From assembly GCF_900109995.1 (NCBI RefSeq), contig NZ_FOCB01000001.1, forward strand, positions 248,001 through 312,000: a DNA stretch of 64,000 nucleotides. The letters run 5' to 3'. Shown one piece after another: positions 25,960 to 35,633 of the stretch. Below the pieces are notes generated by a model that worked only from the letters and a program-made list of their open reading frames with translations, had not been told where the DNA came from and ran no database searches. The stretch's first letter is position 1. The number at the start of each line of letters is the position of its first letter. This DNA comes from Pseudomonas sp. ok272 (GTDB lineage: Bacteria > Pseudomonadota > Gammaproteobacteria > Pseudomonadales > Pseudomonadaceae). A program made the translations under genes and the position numbers.

Positions 25960-26358
25960 GGAATTGCCCCCTTTACAGGTGCTGGAGTTCAAAGGTGACG
26001 GATTATGCCATGACCGGGCGGCTTGGGGGTCGTCCTGGCCGGGCATTGGTGCGCGGGGTGGCCGGCTGCGACCTTGGTGCAAAAGCCAGCCCTTAGTCTA
26101 AGCGGCTAATGTGGCACTTCGACGGCAAGGTGTTACCTGATGTGTGTTATTGCGTGTTAAGTGAGCACGGGCCGTCGTGTGGGAGTGCGCCTGACGGATC
26201 GCCGCACCGTCGCGAAGGCGGCCTGCCAGCCGACCAATCTCTTGCGGATGTACCCCGTTCAAAACTGTGGGAGCGAGCCTGCTCGCGAAGGCGGTGCGTC
26301 AGTCAACAGGAATGTCGAATGCACTGCGGCGTTCGCGAACAGGCGATGTACCTGGGGC
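25960..26358. other. gap between the Spx-like gene and dapC, with a repeat
   Basis: No gene is supported. The left half should carry the promoter of the Spx-like gene. The right half (26178-26294) is a copy of the repeat unit seen at 22517-22631. Confidence 0.6.
26178..26294 (+). repeat. second copy of the composite repeat
   Basis: TGTGGGAGTGCGCCTGACGG starts this copy; it continues through ATCGCCGCACCGTCGCGAAG, GCGGATGTACCCC and GTGGGAGCGAGCCTGCTCGC. The order and most bases match 22517-22631, about 3.7 kb away, in the same orientation. Confidence 0.75.
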
Positions 26359-27558
26359 TTACGGACGGCGTTGGATAAACGCGCGAATCCGCTCGGCGGC
26401 TTCGACGCATTCGGCCAGCGGCGCAACCAGGGCCAGACGCACGCGGCCTGCGCCTGGGTTGAATCCGTCAACTTCCCGCGACAGGTAGGAGCCCGGGACC
26501 ACGGTCACGTGTTCCTCGATAAACAAGTCGCGACAGAACGCGGCGTCGTCGCCCTTTACGTTTGGCCAGAGGTAGAAGCCACCGTCCGGGCGCTGGATGT
26601 CCATGACCGGGCTGAGGGTCGCCAGCACCGCATCATATTTCTCGCGGTACAAGTCGCGGTTGGCGCGTACGTGCGCTTCGTCGTTCCAGGCGGCGATGCT
26701 GGCCCGTTGGGTCTGAACCGGCATGGCGCAACCGTGGTAGGTGCGATACAGCAAAAAGCCCTTGAGGATCTCGGCGTCTCCGGCCACGAAGCCCGAACGC
26801 AGGCCCGGCAGGTTGGAACGCTTGGACAGGCTATGGAACACCACGCAGCGCTTGAAGTCCTGGCGGCCCAGTTCCACGCAGGCGCTGAGCAGGCCCGGTG
26901 GCGGGGTTTGTTCGTCGAAGTACAGTTCGCTGTAGCACTCGTCGGCGGCGATCACGAAGTCGTGTTCGTCAGCCAGGGCAATCAGCTTCTTCAGGGTGTC
27001 CACCGGGATCAGCGCGCCGGTGGGGTTGCCTGGCGAGCACAGGAACAGGATCTGGCAGCGCTTCCAGACATCGGCCGAGACCGCGTCGAAGTCCGGGTTG
27101 AAGCCGTTTTCATCCAGGCACGGCAGGTAGTGCGGCTTGGCACCGGCGAGGAAGGCGGCGCCTTCATAGATCTGATAGAACGGGTTCGGGCTCACCACCA
27201 GCGCATCGTCACCGCGGTTGACCACGGTCTGGGTGAAGGCGAACAAGGCTTCGCGCGTGCCGTTGACCGGCAGCACGTTGCGCGCCGGGTCCAGCCAGCC
27301 GTTGGGCACGTTGAAGCGCCGTTCGCACCAGGCGGCGATGGCTTCGCGCAGGGCCGGGATGCCGAGGGTGGTCGGGTACACGGCCATCTGGTCCAGGTTG
27401 CTGGCCAGGGCTTCGGCGACAAAGCTGGGCGAACGGTGCTTCGGTTCGCCGATGGACAGCGCGATCGGGCGCTTGTCCGGGTTGGGCGTGACGGCACCGA
27501 GCAGGGAGCGCAGTTTCTCGAATGGGTAGGGCTGGAGCTGGTTCAGGGCGTTGTTCAT
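26359..27558 (-). CDS. dapC: succinyldiaminopimelate transaminase
   Basis: A class I/II PLP aminotransferase of 399 residues that converts N-succinyl-2-amino-6-ketopimelate to succinyl-LL-DAP with glutamate. It begins MNNALNQLQPYPFEKLRSLL, typical for DapC. The PLP pocket includes CSPGNPTGALIP (about 187-198), DECYSELYFDE near 230 and the Schiff-base lysine in FHSLSKRSNLPGLRSGF near 260. The symbol rests on family and position between dapD and glnD, as in other pseudomonads; ArgD can share this reaction. Confidence 0.92.
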   Translation of the reverse strand: MNNALNQLQPYPFEKLRSLLGAVTPNPDKRPIALSIGEPKHRSPSFVAEALASNLDQMAVYPTTLGIPALREAIAAWCERRFNVPNGWLDPARNVLPVNGTREALFAFTQTVVNRGDDALVVSPNPFYQIYEGAAFLAGAKPHYLPCLDENGFNPDFDAVSADVWKRCQILFLCSPGNPTGALIPVDTLKKLIALADEHDFVIAADECYSELYFDEQTPPPGLLSACVELGRQDFKRCVVFHSLSKRSNLPGLRSGFVAGDAEILKGFLLYRTYHGCAMPVQTQRASIAAWNDEAHVRANRDLYREKYDAVLATLSPVMDIQRPDGGFYLWPNVKGDDAAFCRDLFIEEHVTVVPGSYLSREVDGFNPGAGRVRLALVAPLAECVEAAERIRAFIQRRP

Positions 27559-27574
27559 GGGGGCCTCGTTCAGT

Positions 27575-27649
27575 GTGGCAGCGAGCCTGCTCGCGAAGGC
27601 GAGGTGTCAGTCGGCACGACGACAGCTTCGCGAGCAGGCTCGCTCCCAC
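27575..27649. repeat. REPIN between glnD and dapC
   Basis: The left arm GTGGCAGCGAGCCTGCTCGC has one change from consensus; the right arm GCGAGCAGGCTCGCTCCCAC ends at 27649. It is codirectional with neighbours and may mark the glnD 3' end. Confidence 0.85.
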
Positions 27650-27667
27650 AGGGTGGAATGGGGTGGC

Positions 27668-30370
27668 TCAAATGTTGATGCGCGACAGCTTGATGTCGGG
27701 CTCATGGTTGACGTTCAGTTGCTCAACGATTGCATCCTGCAGCCGGCGGCAGAGTTCAGGGTCTGACAGCGGTTGGTTGTGAGCGTCGGTGATGAAGAAT
27801 ACGTCCTCGACCCGCTCGCCCAGGGTGGCAATCTTGGCGTTCTGCAGCGACAGGTCGAACTCCAGGAAGATCCCGCCGATCCGCGCCAGCAGGCCGGGAC
27901 GGTCCGGGGCGCTGAGTTCGAGCACCGTCACAGGGCGCTGGGCGTCATTGGAGATGGTCACCTGGGGGGCGAAGGCAAAGTGCTTGAGCTGGCGTGGCAC
28001 CCGGCGCTGGATGATGGTTGGGTAGTCATCCGGGTTGCGCAGGGCTTCGCTCAGGCCGTCGCGGATCTGTTTGACCCGGGCCGGGTTGTCGCCAATCGAG
28101 TCGCCATCGGTGTCGAGCACGATGTAGGTGTCGAGGGTGAACTGGCTGCTGGAGGTGATGATCCGTGCGTCGTGGATGTTCAGGTTGAGCTGGTCCATCG
28201 CCGCCACCGTCACGGCGAAGAAGTCGTGCTGGTCGGGGGCGTAGATGAAGATCTGTGTGCCGCCCTCGAACTCGCGCTGGGTGGTTTCCTTGATCAACAC
28301 CAGTGGACCGGCTTCGGCCGGTTGCTGGAGGATGGCGTCGCTGTGCCAGGCCACGTCGTCGGCGGTGTGGCGCAGGAAGTAGTCATCACCCAGTTGCGAC
28401 CAGAGTTGTTCGACGTCGTCCGGGTCCGTGCCGCCGCGTACCAGGATATCCAGGGCGGCGTCCTGGGTCTGGCGGATCTGCTCTTCGCGGTCCACCGGGT
28501 TTTCCAGGCCACGGCGCAACGCGCGCTGGGTCTCGGTGTACAACTGGCGCAACAGGCTGGCGCGCCAGGAGTTCCACAGGGTCGGGTTGGTGGCGTTGAT
28601 GTCGGACACCGTCAGCACATACAGATAGTCGAGGTGGGTTTCGTCACCGACGATTTGCGCAAAGTCGTGGATCACCTGCGGGTCGGACAGGTCCTTGCGC
28701 TGGGCGGTGGTGGACATCACCAGGTGGTTCTGCACCAGCCAGACGATCAGGCGGCTGTCCCAGACCGGCAGTTGATGGCGTTGGCAGAACGCCTGCGCAT
28801 CGACGGCGCCGATCTCCGAGTGATCGCCATGCCGGCCCTTGCCGATGTCGTGGTAGAGCCCGGCGAGGTAGATCAGCTCGGGCTTGGGCAGGCGGCCCAT
28901 GAGCGTGCTGGCCAGCGGGAATTTTTCCGACACCTGGGTGTACTGCAATTTACGCAGGTGCTTGATCAGGTTCAGGGTGTGGGCGTCGACCGTATAGATG
29001 TGGAACAGGTCGTGTTGCATCTGCCCGACGATGAAACCGAACTCGGGCAGGTAGCGCCCGAGGATGCCGTAGCGGTTCATCCGCCGCAGATTGCGGTGGA
29101 TACCGAACTTGCACTTGAACAGCTCGATGAACAGGCTGGTGTTACGGATGTCGTGGCGGAAATCGTCGTCGATCAGGCCGCGATGTTCGCGCAACAGGCG
29201 AATGGTATCGGCGCGCACGCCTTTGATTTCCGGTTGCTGGGCCATCAGGACAAAGATCTCCAGCATGGCAAACGGCGTGCGTTTGAACACGTTGCTGTTG
29301 ATCGCCTCGATGTAGCCGTCATGCAACTGGAAGCGCGCATTGATGGGTTGCGGCAGTGCCTCGTCTTCCGGGGCGAGGATGATTTCCTCGAAGTGCTGGA
29401 TGATCAGGTCACTGAGCTGGGCAATGCTCATCACCACTCGGTAGTACTGCTGCATGAAGTTTTCGATGGCCTGCTTGGCATCATCGCCTTCAAAACCCAG
29501 CAGGCCGGCAATCGAGCGCTGGTGATCGAGCAGCAGGCGATCTTCGGCACGCCCGGCGAGCATGTGCAGGGCGTAACGCACCTTCCAGAGAAACTCCTGG
29601 GACGAGGCGAGCAGGGCGTTTTCACTTTCGACCAGGAAGCCTTCGCCGGCCAGGGCGCGCAGGTTCAGCGTGCCGTATTGGCGGCGGGCCACCCACAATA
29701 TGGTCTGGATATCCCGCAGGCCGCCCGGCGAGCCTTTGACGTTGGGCTCCAGGTTGTATTCGGTGTCGTTGTACTTATGGTGGCGGGCTTTTTGTTCGGC
29801 GCGCTTGGCGAGGAAGAACTCCTTGGCCGGCCACATGTGTGCGGTGCTGGTCACTTCGAGCATGCGCTGGCGCAGGTGTTCGGGGCCGGCAATGGTGCGG
29901 CTTTCCATCAGGTTGGTGACGACGGTCAGGTCGGCGCGGGCTTCTTCGGCGCATTCGTCCACTGAACGCACGCTCTGGCCGACTTCCAGGCCAATGTCCC
30001 ATAGCAGCGTGAGAAAACGCTCGATGGAGTCGCGGAAAATCTCGTGATCGGCGCTGTCCAGCAGGATCAGCAGGTCGATGTCGGAATAGGGGTGCAATTC
30101 GCCGCGCCCATAACCGCCGACGGCGACCAGGGCGATATCGGCGTCTTGACTCCAACTGAACTGTTCCCAGGCTTTTTGCAGGATGTTGTCGACGAACCAG
30201 GCACGATCCTCGATCAGTCGGCGAATGTCCCGGCCTGCGCGAAAGCGCCCGTCGAGCACCTCGCGAGCCTGGCGGATCGCCTTCTTGAAGGCCGAGATAG
30301 GGCTTGCCTTCAGGGCCAGTTCAGCCTGGAACTGGCCGCGGTCGAAGAGTTCGGGATCCACCTGCGGCAT
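27668..30370 (-). CDS. glnD: [protein-PII] uridylyltransferase / uridylyl-removing enzyme
   Basis: GlnD senses glutamine and adds UMP to or removes it from PII, controlling glutamine synthetase and NtrBC. The product is 900 residues with the full domain order: nucleotidyltransferase with [19 protein letters not shown] (about 85-103), a helical linker, an HD domain with [20 protein letters not shown] near 505 for deuridylylation, and two C-terminal ACT domains (about 710-790 and 820-900, the second starting [19 protein letters not shown]) that bind glutamine. All key motifs are intact. Confidence 0.97.
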   Translation of the reverse strand: MPQVDPELFDRGQFQAELALKASPISAFKKAIRQAREVLDGRFRAGRDIRRLIEDRAWFVDNILQKAWEQFSWSQDADIALVAVGGYGRGELHPYSDIDLLILLDSADHEIFRDSIERFLTLLWDIGLEVGQSVRSVDECAEEARADLTVVTNLMESRTIAGPEHLRQRMLEVTSTAHMWPAKEFFLAKRAEQKARHHKYNDTEYNLEPNVKGSPGGLRDIQTILWVARRQYGTLNLRALAGEGFLVESENALLASSQEFLWKVRYALHMLAGRAEDRLLLDHQRSIAGLLGFEGDDAKQAIENFMQQYYRVVMSIAQLSDLIIQHFEEIILAPEDEALPQPINARFQLHDGYIEAINSNVFKRTPFAMLEIFVLMAQQPEIKGVRADTIRLLREHRGLIDDDFRHDIRNTSLFIELFKCKFGIHRNLRRMNRYGILGRYLPEFGFIVGQMQHDLFHIYTVDAHTLNLIKHLRKLQYTQVSEKFPLASTLMGRLPKPELIYLAGLYHDIGKGRHGDHSEIGAVDAQAFCQRHQLPVWDSRLIVWLVQNHLVMSTTAQRKDLSDPQVIHDFAQIVGDETHLDYLYVLTVSDINATNPTLWNSWRASLLRQLYTETQRALRRGLENPVDREEQIRQTQDAALDILVRGGTDPDDVEQLWSQLGDDYFLRHTADDVAWHSDAILQQPAEAGPLVLIKETTQREFEGGTQIFIYAPDQHDFFAVTVAAMDQLNLNIHDARIITSSSQFTLDTYIVLDTDGDSIGDNPARVKQIRDGLSEALRNPDDYPTIIQRRVPRQLKHFAFAPQVTISNDAQRPVTVLELSAPDRPGLLARIGGIFLEFDLSLQNAKIATLGERVEDVFFITDAHNQPLSDPELCRRLQDAIVEQLNVNHEPDIKLSRINI

Positions 30371-30412
30371 CGATTGGCTTTCCTATCTATCTATAAAGCT
30401 GGGAACGGCAGG

Positions 30413-31195
30413 TCAGGCGGATACGCGTGGAATGGTGTCATCGCTGCGCAGGGTGAAGATCTCGTAACCGGTGTCGGTCACCAGCAGGGTGTGTTCCCAC
30501 TGGGCGGAGAGCTTGCGGTCCTTGGTGATGGCGGTCCAGCCATCGCCCAGCACCTTGGTGTCGGCGCGGCCCTGGTTGATCATCGGCTCGATGGTGAAGG
30601 TCATGCCCGCCTTGAGTTCCATGCCGGTGCCGGCGCGGCCGTAGTGCAGGATCTGCGGCTCTTCGTGGAACACCTTGCCGATGCCATGGCCGCAGAACTC
30701 GCGCACGACCGAGAAGCCGTTCTTTTCAGCGTGCTTCTGGATGATCTCGCCGATGTCGCCCAGGCGGCAGCCTGGCTTGACGATTTCGATGGCCTTGTAC
30801 ATGCATTCCTGGGTGATCTGCGACAGGCGCTCGGCCCAGACCGGCACGTTGCCGACGTGGAACATGCGGCTGGTGTCGCCGTGGAAGCCGTCCTTGATCA
30901 CCGTCACGTCGATGTTCAGGGTGTCGCCATCCTTGAGCGGCTTCTCATTCGGGATGCCGTGGCAGACCACGTGGTTGATCGAGGTGCAGATCGACTTCGG
31001 GTAGCCCTTGTAGTTGAGCGGGGCAGGGATGGCGTGCTGCACGTTGACGATATAGTCGTGGCAGATGCGGTCCAGCTCTTCGGTGGTGATGCCGGGCTTG
31101 ACGTGTTCGGCAATCATTTCCAGCACTTCGGCGGCGAGTTTGCCGGCGACGCGCATTTTTGCGATGTCCTCTGGGGATTTGAGGGTGACAGTCAT
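30413..31195 (-). CDS. map: type I methionine aminopeptidase
   Basis: Map removes the initiator methionine from nascent proteins. The product is 260 residues. Its dinuclear metal ligands are in DVTVIKDGFHGDTSRMF (two Asp), GHGIGKVFHEEPQILH (His near residue 170), FTIEPMINQG (Glu) and the C-terminal QWEHTLLVTDTG (Glu). The N-terminus MTVTLKSPEDIAKMRVAGKLAAEVL is standard for type Ia. It diverges from rpsB, the usual arrangement in gamma-proteobacteria, and precedes glnD with a 42-bp gap. Confidence 0.97.
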   Translation of the reverse strand: MTVTLKSPEDIAKMRVAGKLAAEVLEMIAEHVKPGITTEELDRICHDYIVNVQHAIPAPLNYKGYPKSICTSINHVVCHGIPNEKPLKDGDTLNIDVTVIKDGFHGDTSRMFHVGNVPVWAERLSQITQECMYKAIEIVKPGCRLGDIGEIIQKHAEKNGFSVVREFCGHGIGKVFHEEPQILHYGRAGTGMELKAGMTFTIEPMINQGRADTKVLGDGWTAITKDRKLSAQWEHTLLVTDTGYEIFTLRSDDTIPRVSA

Positions 31196-31398
31196 ACAGG
31201 CTCTCTCTACGCTCAGTGGCGTTTTCTAATACGCAATGGGCTTGGCGCGATGCTGCTCGCGGCCCTGAAAAAGGCGATTCTAACAGACGATTACGGCAAA
31301 TCCGTGGCTCTGTGTATCGCGTTGCCCTATAGAATGGCGCATTCTTGGACGATTCCAAGGGTAGAACCCGGGCGGGCGCCTGGTTTTTACAATCCGGG
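31196..31398. other. map-rpsB divergent intergenic region, left part
   Basis: This should hold the map promoter. No gene is supported. TTTACA (31386-31391) is present but its spacing to the rpsB -10 is too long to serve as the main -35. Confidence 0.4.
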
Positions 31399-31435
31399 TT
31401 TCGTTTTCGCCCTCGGTATGATATAAAATGCGCCG
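31399..31435 (+). promoter_or_regulatory. rpsB promoter with GC-rich discriminator
   Basis: A TATAAA -10 (31422-31427) follows a weak TTTCGT -35 (31399-31404) with a 17-bp spacer. The following GCGCCGC (31430-31436) is the type of GC-rich discriminator that makes ribosomal promoters sensitive to ppGpp. TATGAT at 31417-31422 is an overlapping alternative -10. Confidence 0.6.
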
Positions 31436-31530
31436 CTTTCCGGGGATACCCCGAAAGGCTTAAATCCACACACGTGTCGACACGATGACCTGGGTGCCTT
31501 CAGCTGAAGCTGCTGGTTGGTCATTGGGAT
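31436..31530 (+). promoter_or_regulatory. structured rpsB mRNA leader, probable S2 autoregulatory site
   Basis: The leader opens with a hairpin: CTTT-CGGGG (31436-31445, one bulged C) with CCCCGAAAG (31449-31457). A perfect 12-nt palindrome follows (CGTGTCGACACG, 31473-31484). Then ATGACC (31485-31490) pairs with GGTCAT (31519-31524) around the palindrome CTTCAGCTGAAG (31498-31509). In gamma-proteobacteria the rpsB leader is structured and bound by S2 for feedback control; assignment here is by position and structure. Confidence 0.6.
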
Positions 31531-31566
31531 ACGTGGAGGCCAAACCCGACTTATTAAGGAACTATC

Positions 31567-32304
31567 ATGTCCCAAGTCAACATGCGCGATATGCTGAAGG
31601 CCGGTGTGCACTTCGGTCACCAGACCCGTTACTGGAACCCGAAAATGGGTAAGTACATTTTCGGCGCGCGTAACAAGATCCACATCATCAACCTTGAAAA
31701 AACCCTGCCAATGTTCAACGAGGCACTGACCTTCGTAGAGCGCCTGGCCCAGGGCAAAAACAAGATTCTGTTCGTCGGCACCAAGCGTTCCGCTGGCAAG
31801 ATCGTTGCTGAAGAAGCAGCACGTTGCGGTTCGCCGTACGTCGATCACCGCTGGTTGGGCGGCATGCTGACCAACTTCAAAACCATCCGTGCTTCCATCA
31901 AGCGTCTGCGTGACCTTGAAGTGCAAGCCGAAGACGGTACTTTCGCCAAGCTGACCAAGAAAGAGGCGCTGATGCGCACTCGCGACCTGGAAAAGCTCGA
32001 TCGTTCCCTGGGTGGTATCAAGGACATGGGCGGTCTGCCTGACGCACTGTTCGTTATCGACGTTGATCACGAGCGCATCGCGATCACCGAAGCCAACAAG
32101 CTGGGTATCCCGGTTATCGGCGTAGTCGATACCAACAGCAGCCCGGAAGGCGTTGACTACATCATCCCAGGCAACGATGACGCAATCCGCGCTATCCAGC
32201 TGTACATGGGTTCGATGGCTGACGCTGTCATCCGCGGTCGCAACCACGTTGCTGGCGGCACCGAGCAGTTCGTAGAAGAAGCTCCGGTAGCAGCAGCTGA
32301 GTAA
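31567..32304 (+). CDS. rpsB: 30S ribosomal protein S2
   Basis: S2 sits between the head and body of the 30S subunit and needs S1-linked assembly. The product is 245 residues. It starts [27 protein letters not shown], the standard S2 N-terminus, with [12 protein letters not shown] and [18 protein letters not shown] typical of the family; the C-terminal tail is alanine/glutamate-rich. AAGGA lies 7 nt before ATG 31567. It is cotranscribed with tsf, with an attenuator-like terminator between. Confidence 0.99.
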   Translation: MSQVNMRDMLKAGVHFGHQTRYWNPKMGKYIFGARNKIHIINLEKTLPMFNEALTFVERLAQGKNKILFVGTKRSAGKIVAEEAARCGSPYVDHRWLGGMLTNFKTIRASIKRLRDLEVQAEDGTFAKLTKKEALMRTRDLEKLDRSLGGIKDMGGLPDALFVIDVDHERIAITEANKLGIPVIGVVDTNSSPEGVDYIIPGNDDAIRAIQLYMGSMADAVIRGRNHVAGGTEQFVEEAPVAAAE

Positions 32305-32330
32305 CTGACGCCTTGGCGTTGACTCAGTAA

Positions 32331-32361
32331 GCAAAAAGGGGGCTTGGCCCCCTTTTTGCCA
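32331..32361 (+). terminator. attenuator-type terminator between rpsB and tsf
   Basis: GCAAAAAGGGGGC (32331-32343) pairs perfectly with GCCCCCTTTTTGC (32347-32359) around TTG. The stem itself contains a run of five T near its 3' end. It should cut the rpsB transcript and let only part of it reach tsf. Confidence 0.85.
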
Positions 32362-32494
32362 CCTCGAAAACCATTTGTCGGCGCCCACTGCTTTAACTGT
32401 AATGTGTGGCAGCTAACAAAGGTGGTTCGGGAAGAATTGAACGCCCGTTCGATCGGGTGGAATGGTTGATAACCTATCCAAGAGGAATTTTGAA

Positions 32495-33358
32495 ATGGCA
32501 GAGATTACTGCAGCGTTGGTCAAAGAACTGCGCGAGCGTACTGGCGAAGGCATGATGGATTGCAAGAAAGCCTTGACCAAGGCTGACGGCGACATCGAAA
32601 AAGCCATTGATGACATGCGCGCTTCGGGCGCCATCAAGGCTGCCAAGAAAGCAGGCAACATTGCTGCTGAAGGCGCAATCGCTATCAAGGGCGACGGCAA
32701 GGCTGCCGTGATCCTGGAAGTGAACTCGCAGACTGACTTCCTGGCCCTGCAAGACGATTTCAAGAACTTCGTCGCTGCAAGCGTTGAGAAAGCCTTCGCT
32801 GAAAAACTGACCGACGCAGCTCCGCTGATCGCCGCTCAGGAATTGGCTCGCGAAGCGCTGATTGCCAAGGTTGGCGAAAACGTCAACATCCGTCGCCTGG
32901 CTCGTATCGAAGGTGATGTTGTGGGTGCTTACCTGCACGGTAACAAAATCGGTGTTGTTGTCGCGCTCAAAGGCGGCGACGAAGAGCTGGCTAAAGACGT
33001 TGCCATGCACGTTGCAGCGACCAACCCTGAGTTCCTGCTGCCAACGCAGGTCTCCGCTGAAGCTATCGAGCGCGAAAAAGCCGTGTTCATGCAGCTCAAC
33101 GAAGACAAGATCAAAGGCAAGCCAGCCGAAATCGTTGAAAAAATGGTTGCCGGTCGTATCAGCAAGTTCCTGGCTGAAGCCAGCCTGGTTGAACAGGCTT
33201 TCGTTAAAAACCCAGAAATCACCGTTGGTGCTCTGGTCAAGAAAGCCGGCGCTGAAATCGTTTCTTTCACTTACTACAAAGTAGGTGAAGGCATCGAGAA
33301 GCCAGTCGACAACTTCGCTGAAGAAGTTGCTGCTCAACTGGCTGCTTCGAAGCAATAA
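32495..33358 (+). CDS. tsf: elongation factor Ts
   Basis: EF-Ts recycles EF-Tu by exchanging GDP for GTP. The product is 287 residues. [25 protein letters not shown] is the UBA-like N-terminal signature, followed by [16 protein letters not shown] (the conserved TDF motif that enters EF-Tu), then the two core subdomains and a C-terminal module. AGAGGA precedes ATG 32495. It follows rpsB across a terminator and is followed by its own terminator. Confidence 0.98.
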   Translation: MAEITAALVKELRERTGEGMMDCKKALTKADGDIEKAIDDMRASGAIKAAKKAGNIAAEGAIAIKGDGKAAVILEVNSQTDFLALQDDFKNFVAASVEKAFAEKLTDAAPLIAAQELAREALIAKVGENVNIRRLARIEGDVVGAYLHGNKIGVVVALKGGDEELAKDVAMHVAATNPEFLLPTQVSAEAIEREKAVFMQLNEDKIKGKPAEIVEKMVAGRISKFLAEASLVEQAFVKNPEITVGALVKKAGAEIVSFTYYKVGEGIEKPVDNFAEEVAAQLAASKQ

Positions 33359-33382
33359 GACAGTTTTCAACTGTCGCCCAAG

Positions 33383-33416
33383 AGAGGCTGCCCGCTCACG
33401 CGCGCAGCCTCTTTTC
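33383..33416 (+). terminator. intrinsic terminator after tsf
   Basis: AGAGGCTGC (33383-33391) pairs with GCAGCCTCT (33404-33412), followed by TTT. It separates rpsB-tsf from pyrH, whose promoter should lie in 33420-33560. Confidence 0.8.
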
Positions 33417-33566
33417 AGATGGGGATGCCAATTTATTTGGATTCTCGTCGGAACTGGCTTACAAAGCCGTGATCCGATGGCGCTGTGACAGCGTCAAGCT
33501 AGAGTGAACGCAGGCTGTAAACAGCCAGCAAAGAATTTTTAACAAACGCCACAGGAGAGATTCGCA

Positions 33567-34310
33567 ATGGCTCAGCAGGGCAGTGGTTATCAGGCTCGCT
33601 ATAAACGCATTCTACTCAAGCTTAGTGGCGAGGCCCTGATGGGCTCCGAAGAGTTCGGGATCGATCCCAAGGTACTCGACCGCATGGCACTGGAAGTCGG
33701 CCAACTGGTCGGTATCGGTGTTCAGGTGGGTCTGGTGATTGGTGGTGGCAACCTGTTCCGCGGTGCGGCACTGAGTGCTGCCGGCATGGATCGGGTTACA
33801 GGCGACCACATGGGCATGCTGGCCACTGTGATGAACGCTCTGGCCATGCGCGACGCCCTTGAGCGAGCCAACATCACCGCTATCGTAATGTCGGCGATTT
33901 CGATGGTCGGCGTTACTGATCACTATGATCGGCGCAAAGCCATGCGTCACCTGGATGCCAAGGAAGTGGTGATTTTCGCCGCGGGTACCGGCAATCCATT
34001 CTTCACCACCGATTCGGCGGCATGCCTGCGCGGTATCGAGATCAATGCGGATGTGGTGCTCAAAGCCACGAAGGTTGACGGTGTTTATACTGCAGATCCA
34101 TTCAAAGACCCGCATGCCGAGAAGTTCGATCATCTGACTTATGATGAAGTGCTGGATCGCAAGCTGGGTGTAATGGACCTGACTGCTATTTGCTTGTGCC
34201 GCGACCACAAGATGCCGCTGCGCGTATTTAACATGAACAAGCCCGGCGCCCTGCTGAACATCGTACACGGCGGCGCGGAAGGGACTCTGATCGAGGAAAT
34301 CGAACAATGA
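33567..34310 (+). CDS. pyrH: uridylate kinase
   Basis: PyrH phosphorylates UMP to UDP. The product is 247 residues of the bacterial amino-acid-kinase fold, unrelated to eukaryotic UMP kinases. [14 protein letters not shown] is the phosphate-binding start, [12 protein letters not shown] the second glycine loop and [16 protein letters not shown] the UMP/ATP region; the C-terminal part has [20 protein letters not shown] precedes ATG 33567. Its stop overlaps the frr start by 4 bases (34307-34310). Confidence 0.98.
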   Translation: MAQQGSGYQARYKRILLKLSGEALMGSEEFGIDPKVLDRMALEVGQLVGIGVQVGLVIGGGNLFRGAALSAAGMDRVTGDHMGMLATVMNALAMRDALERANITAIVMSAISMVGVTDHYDRRKAMRHLDAKEVVIFAAGTGNPFFTTDSAACLRGIEINADVVLKATKVDGVYTADPFKDPHAEKFDHLTYDEVLDRKLGVMDLTAICLCRDHKMPLRVFNMNKPGALLNIVHGGAEGTLIEEIEQ

Positions 34311-34864
34311 TCAACGAAATCAAAAAAGACGCTCAAGAGCGCATGCAGAAATCCCTGGACTCGCTGAACCATGCATTTGGTCAGATTCGTACCGGCAAGG
34401 CACACCCAAGTATCCTGGGCAGCGTGATGGTGCCGTACTACGGCACAGACACCTCGATCACCCAGGTGGCCAACATCACCGTGAAGGACTCTCGTACCCT
34501 GCAAGTCGTGGCCTTCGAGCGCAACATGCTCGCAGCGGTCGACAAGGCGATCCAGAGTGCTGGCTTGAACCTCAACCCAACCAACCTGGGTGAGTTGCTG
34601 CTGATCTCCATGCCGGCCCTGACTGAAGAGACCCGCAAGGGCTTCACCAAGCAGGCACGTAGTGCAGCGGAAGATGCTCGTGTTGCCGTGCGTAATATCC
34701 GCCGTGACGCATTGAGCGACCTGAAGAAGCTGGTCAAGGACAAGGAAATCAGCGAAGACGAAGAGCGTCGCGCTGCTGCCGACATCCAGAAGCTGACCGA
34801 TAAGGCTGAGGCTGATATCGATGCAGCTACCAAGCAAAAAGAAGCGGATTTGATGGCCGTATAA
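34307..34864 (+). CDS. frr: ribosome recycling factor
   Basis: RRF with EF-G splits the post-termination ribosome. The product is 185 residues, the exact usual size, with the long three-helix-bundle pattern; [34 protein letters not shown] is cut by the domain I/II boundary, and [25 protein letters not shown] covers domain II. It is tightly coupled to pyrH by a 4-base overlap, and uppS follows 13 bp later. Confidence 0.98.
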   Translation: MINEIKKDAQERMQKSLDSLNHAFGQIRTGKAHPSILGSVMVPYYGTDTSITQVANITVKDSRTLQVVAFERNMLAAVDKAIQSAGLNLNPTNLGELLLISMPALTEETRKGFTKQARSAAEDARVAVRNIRRDALSDLKKLVKDKEISEDEERRAAADIQKLTDKAEADIDAATKQKEADLMAV

Positions 34865-34877
34865 GGGTCGCGCTTTC

Positions 34878-35633
34878 ATGGAAAAGAACAAGCAACCTGC
34901 ACCGCCCTCGGTGCCGCGTCACGTCGCGATTATCATGGACGGTAATAATCGCTGGGCCAAAAAACGCTTCCTGCCCGGCGTTGCCGGGCACAAGGCGGGC
35001 GTCGATGCGGTGCGCGCTGTTATCGAGGTGTGCGCTGAATCGGGTGTCGAGGTCTTGACCCTGTTTGCGTTCTCCAGTGAAAACTGGCAGCGCCCCGCCG
35101 ATGAAGTCAGTGCGCTGATGGACCTGTTCTTCAAGGCGTTGCGTCGTGAGGCCAAGCGCCTTAACGAGAACAACATCAGCTTGCGCATCATTGGCGACCG
35201 TTCGCGTTTTCACCCCGAGCTTCAGGCAGCCATGCGTGAAGCCGAGGCGATGACGGCGGGCGCCAATCGCTTTGTCCTGCAGATCGCCGCCAACTACGGT
35301 GGTCAGTGGGATATCGCCCAGGCTGCACAGCGTCTGGCGCGGGAGGTTCAAGCGGGGCACCTGCGTCCTGACGACATCACTCCAGAGCTGTTGCAAACCT
35401 GCCTGGCTACCGGCGACCTGCCGTTACCGGACTTGTGCATCCGCACGGGTGGCGAACATCGCATCAGCAACTTCCTGCTATGGCAACTCGCTTATTCCGA
35501 GTTGTACTTCTCCGACCTGTTCTGGCCGGACTTCAAACACGAAGCCATGCGCAATGCGCTGGCCGATTTCGCTTCTCGCCAGCGTCGCTTCGGTAAAACG
35601 AGCGAGCAGGTCGAAGCTGGAGCCCGGGTTTAA
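34878..35633 (+). CDS. uppS: di-trans,poly-cis-undecaprenyl diphosphate synthase
   Basis: UppS makes the C55 lipid carrier used for peptidoglycan and O-antigen assembly. The product is 251 residues. The catalytic Asp lies in HVAIIMDGNNRWAKKRFLPG (residues 14-33), followed by GHKAGVDAVR, the FSSENW motif near 70 and the C-terminal DLCIRTGGEHRISNFLLWQLAYSE region (about 195-218). It shares one base with the cdsA ATG (35633). Confidence 0.97.
   Translation: MEKNKQPAPPSVPRHVAIIMDGNNRWAKKRFLPGVAGHKAGVDAVRAVIEVCAESGVEVLTLFAFSSENWQRPADEVSALMDLFFKALRREAKRLNENNISLRIIGDRSRFHPELQAAMREAEAMTAGANRFVLQIAANYGGQWDIAQAAQRLAREVQAGHLRPDDITPELLQTCLATGDLPLPDLCIRTGGEHRISNFLLWQLAYSELYFSDLFWPDFKHEAMRNALADFASRQRRFGKTSEQVEAGARV

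Noticed and set aside
31386..31422. A TTTACA/TATGAT rpsB promoter
   Set aside because: The spacer would be 25 bp, too long; the TTTCGT/TATAAA pair with 17 bp and a GC-rich discriminator fits better.
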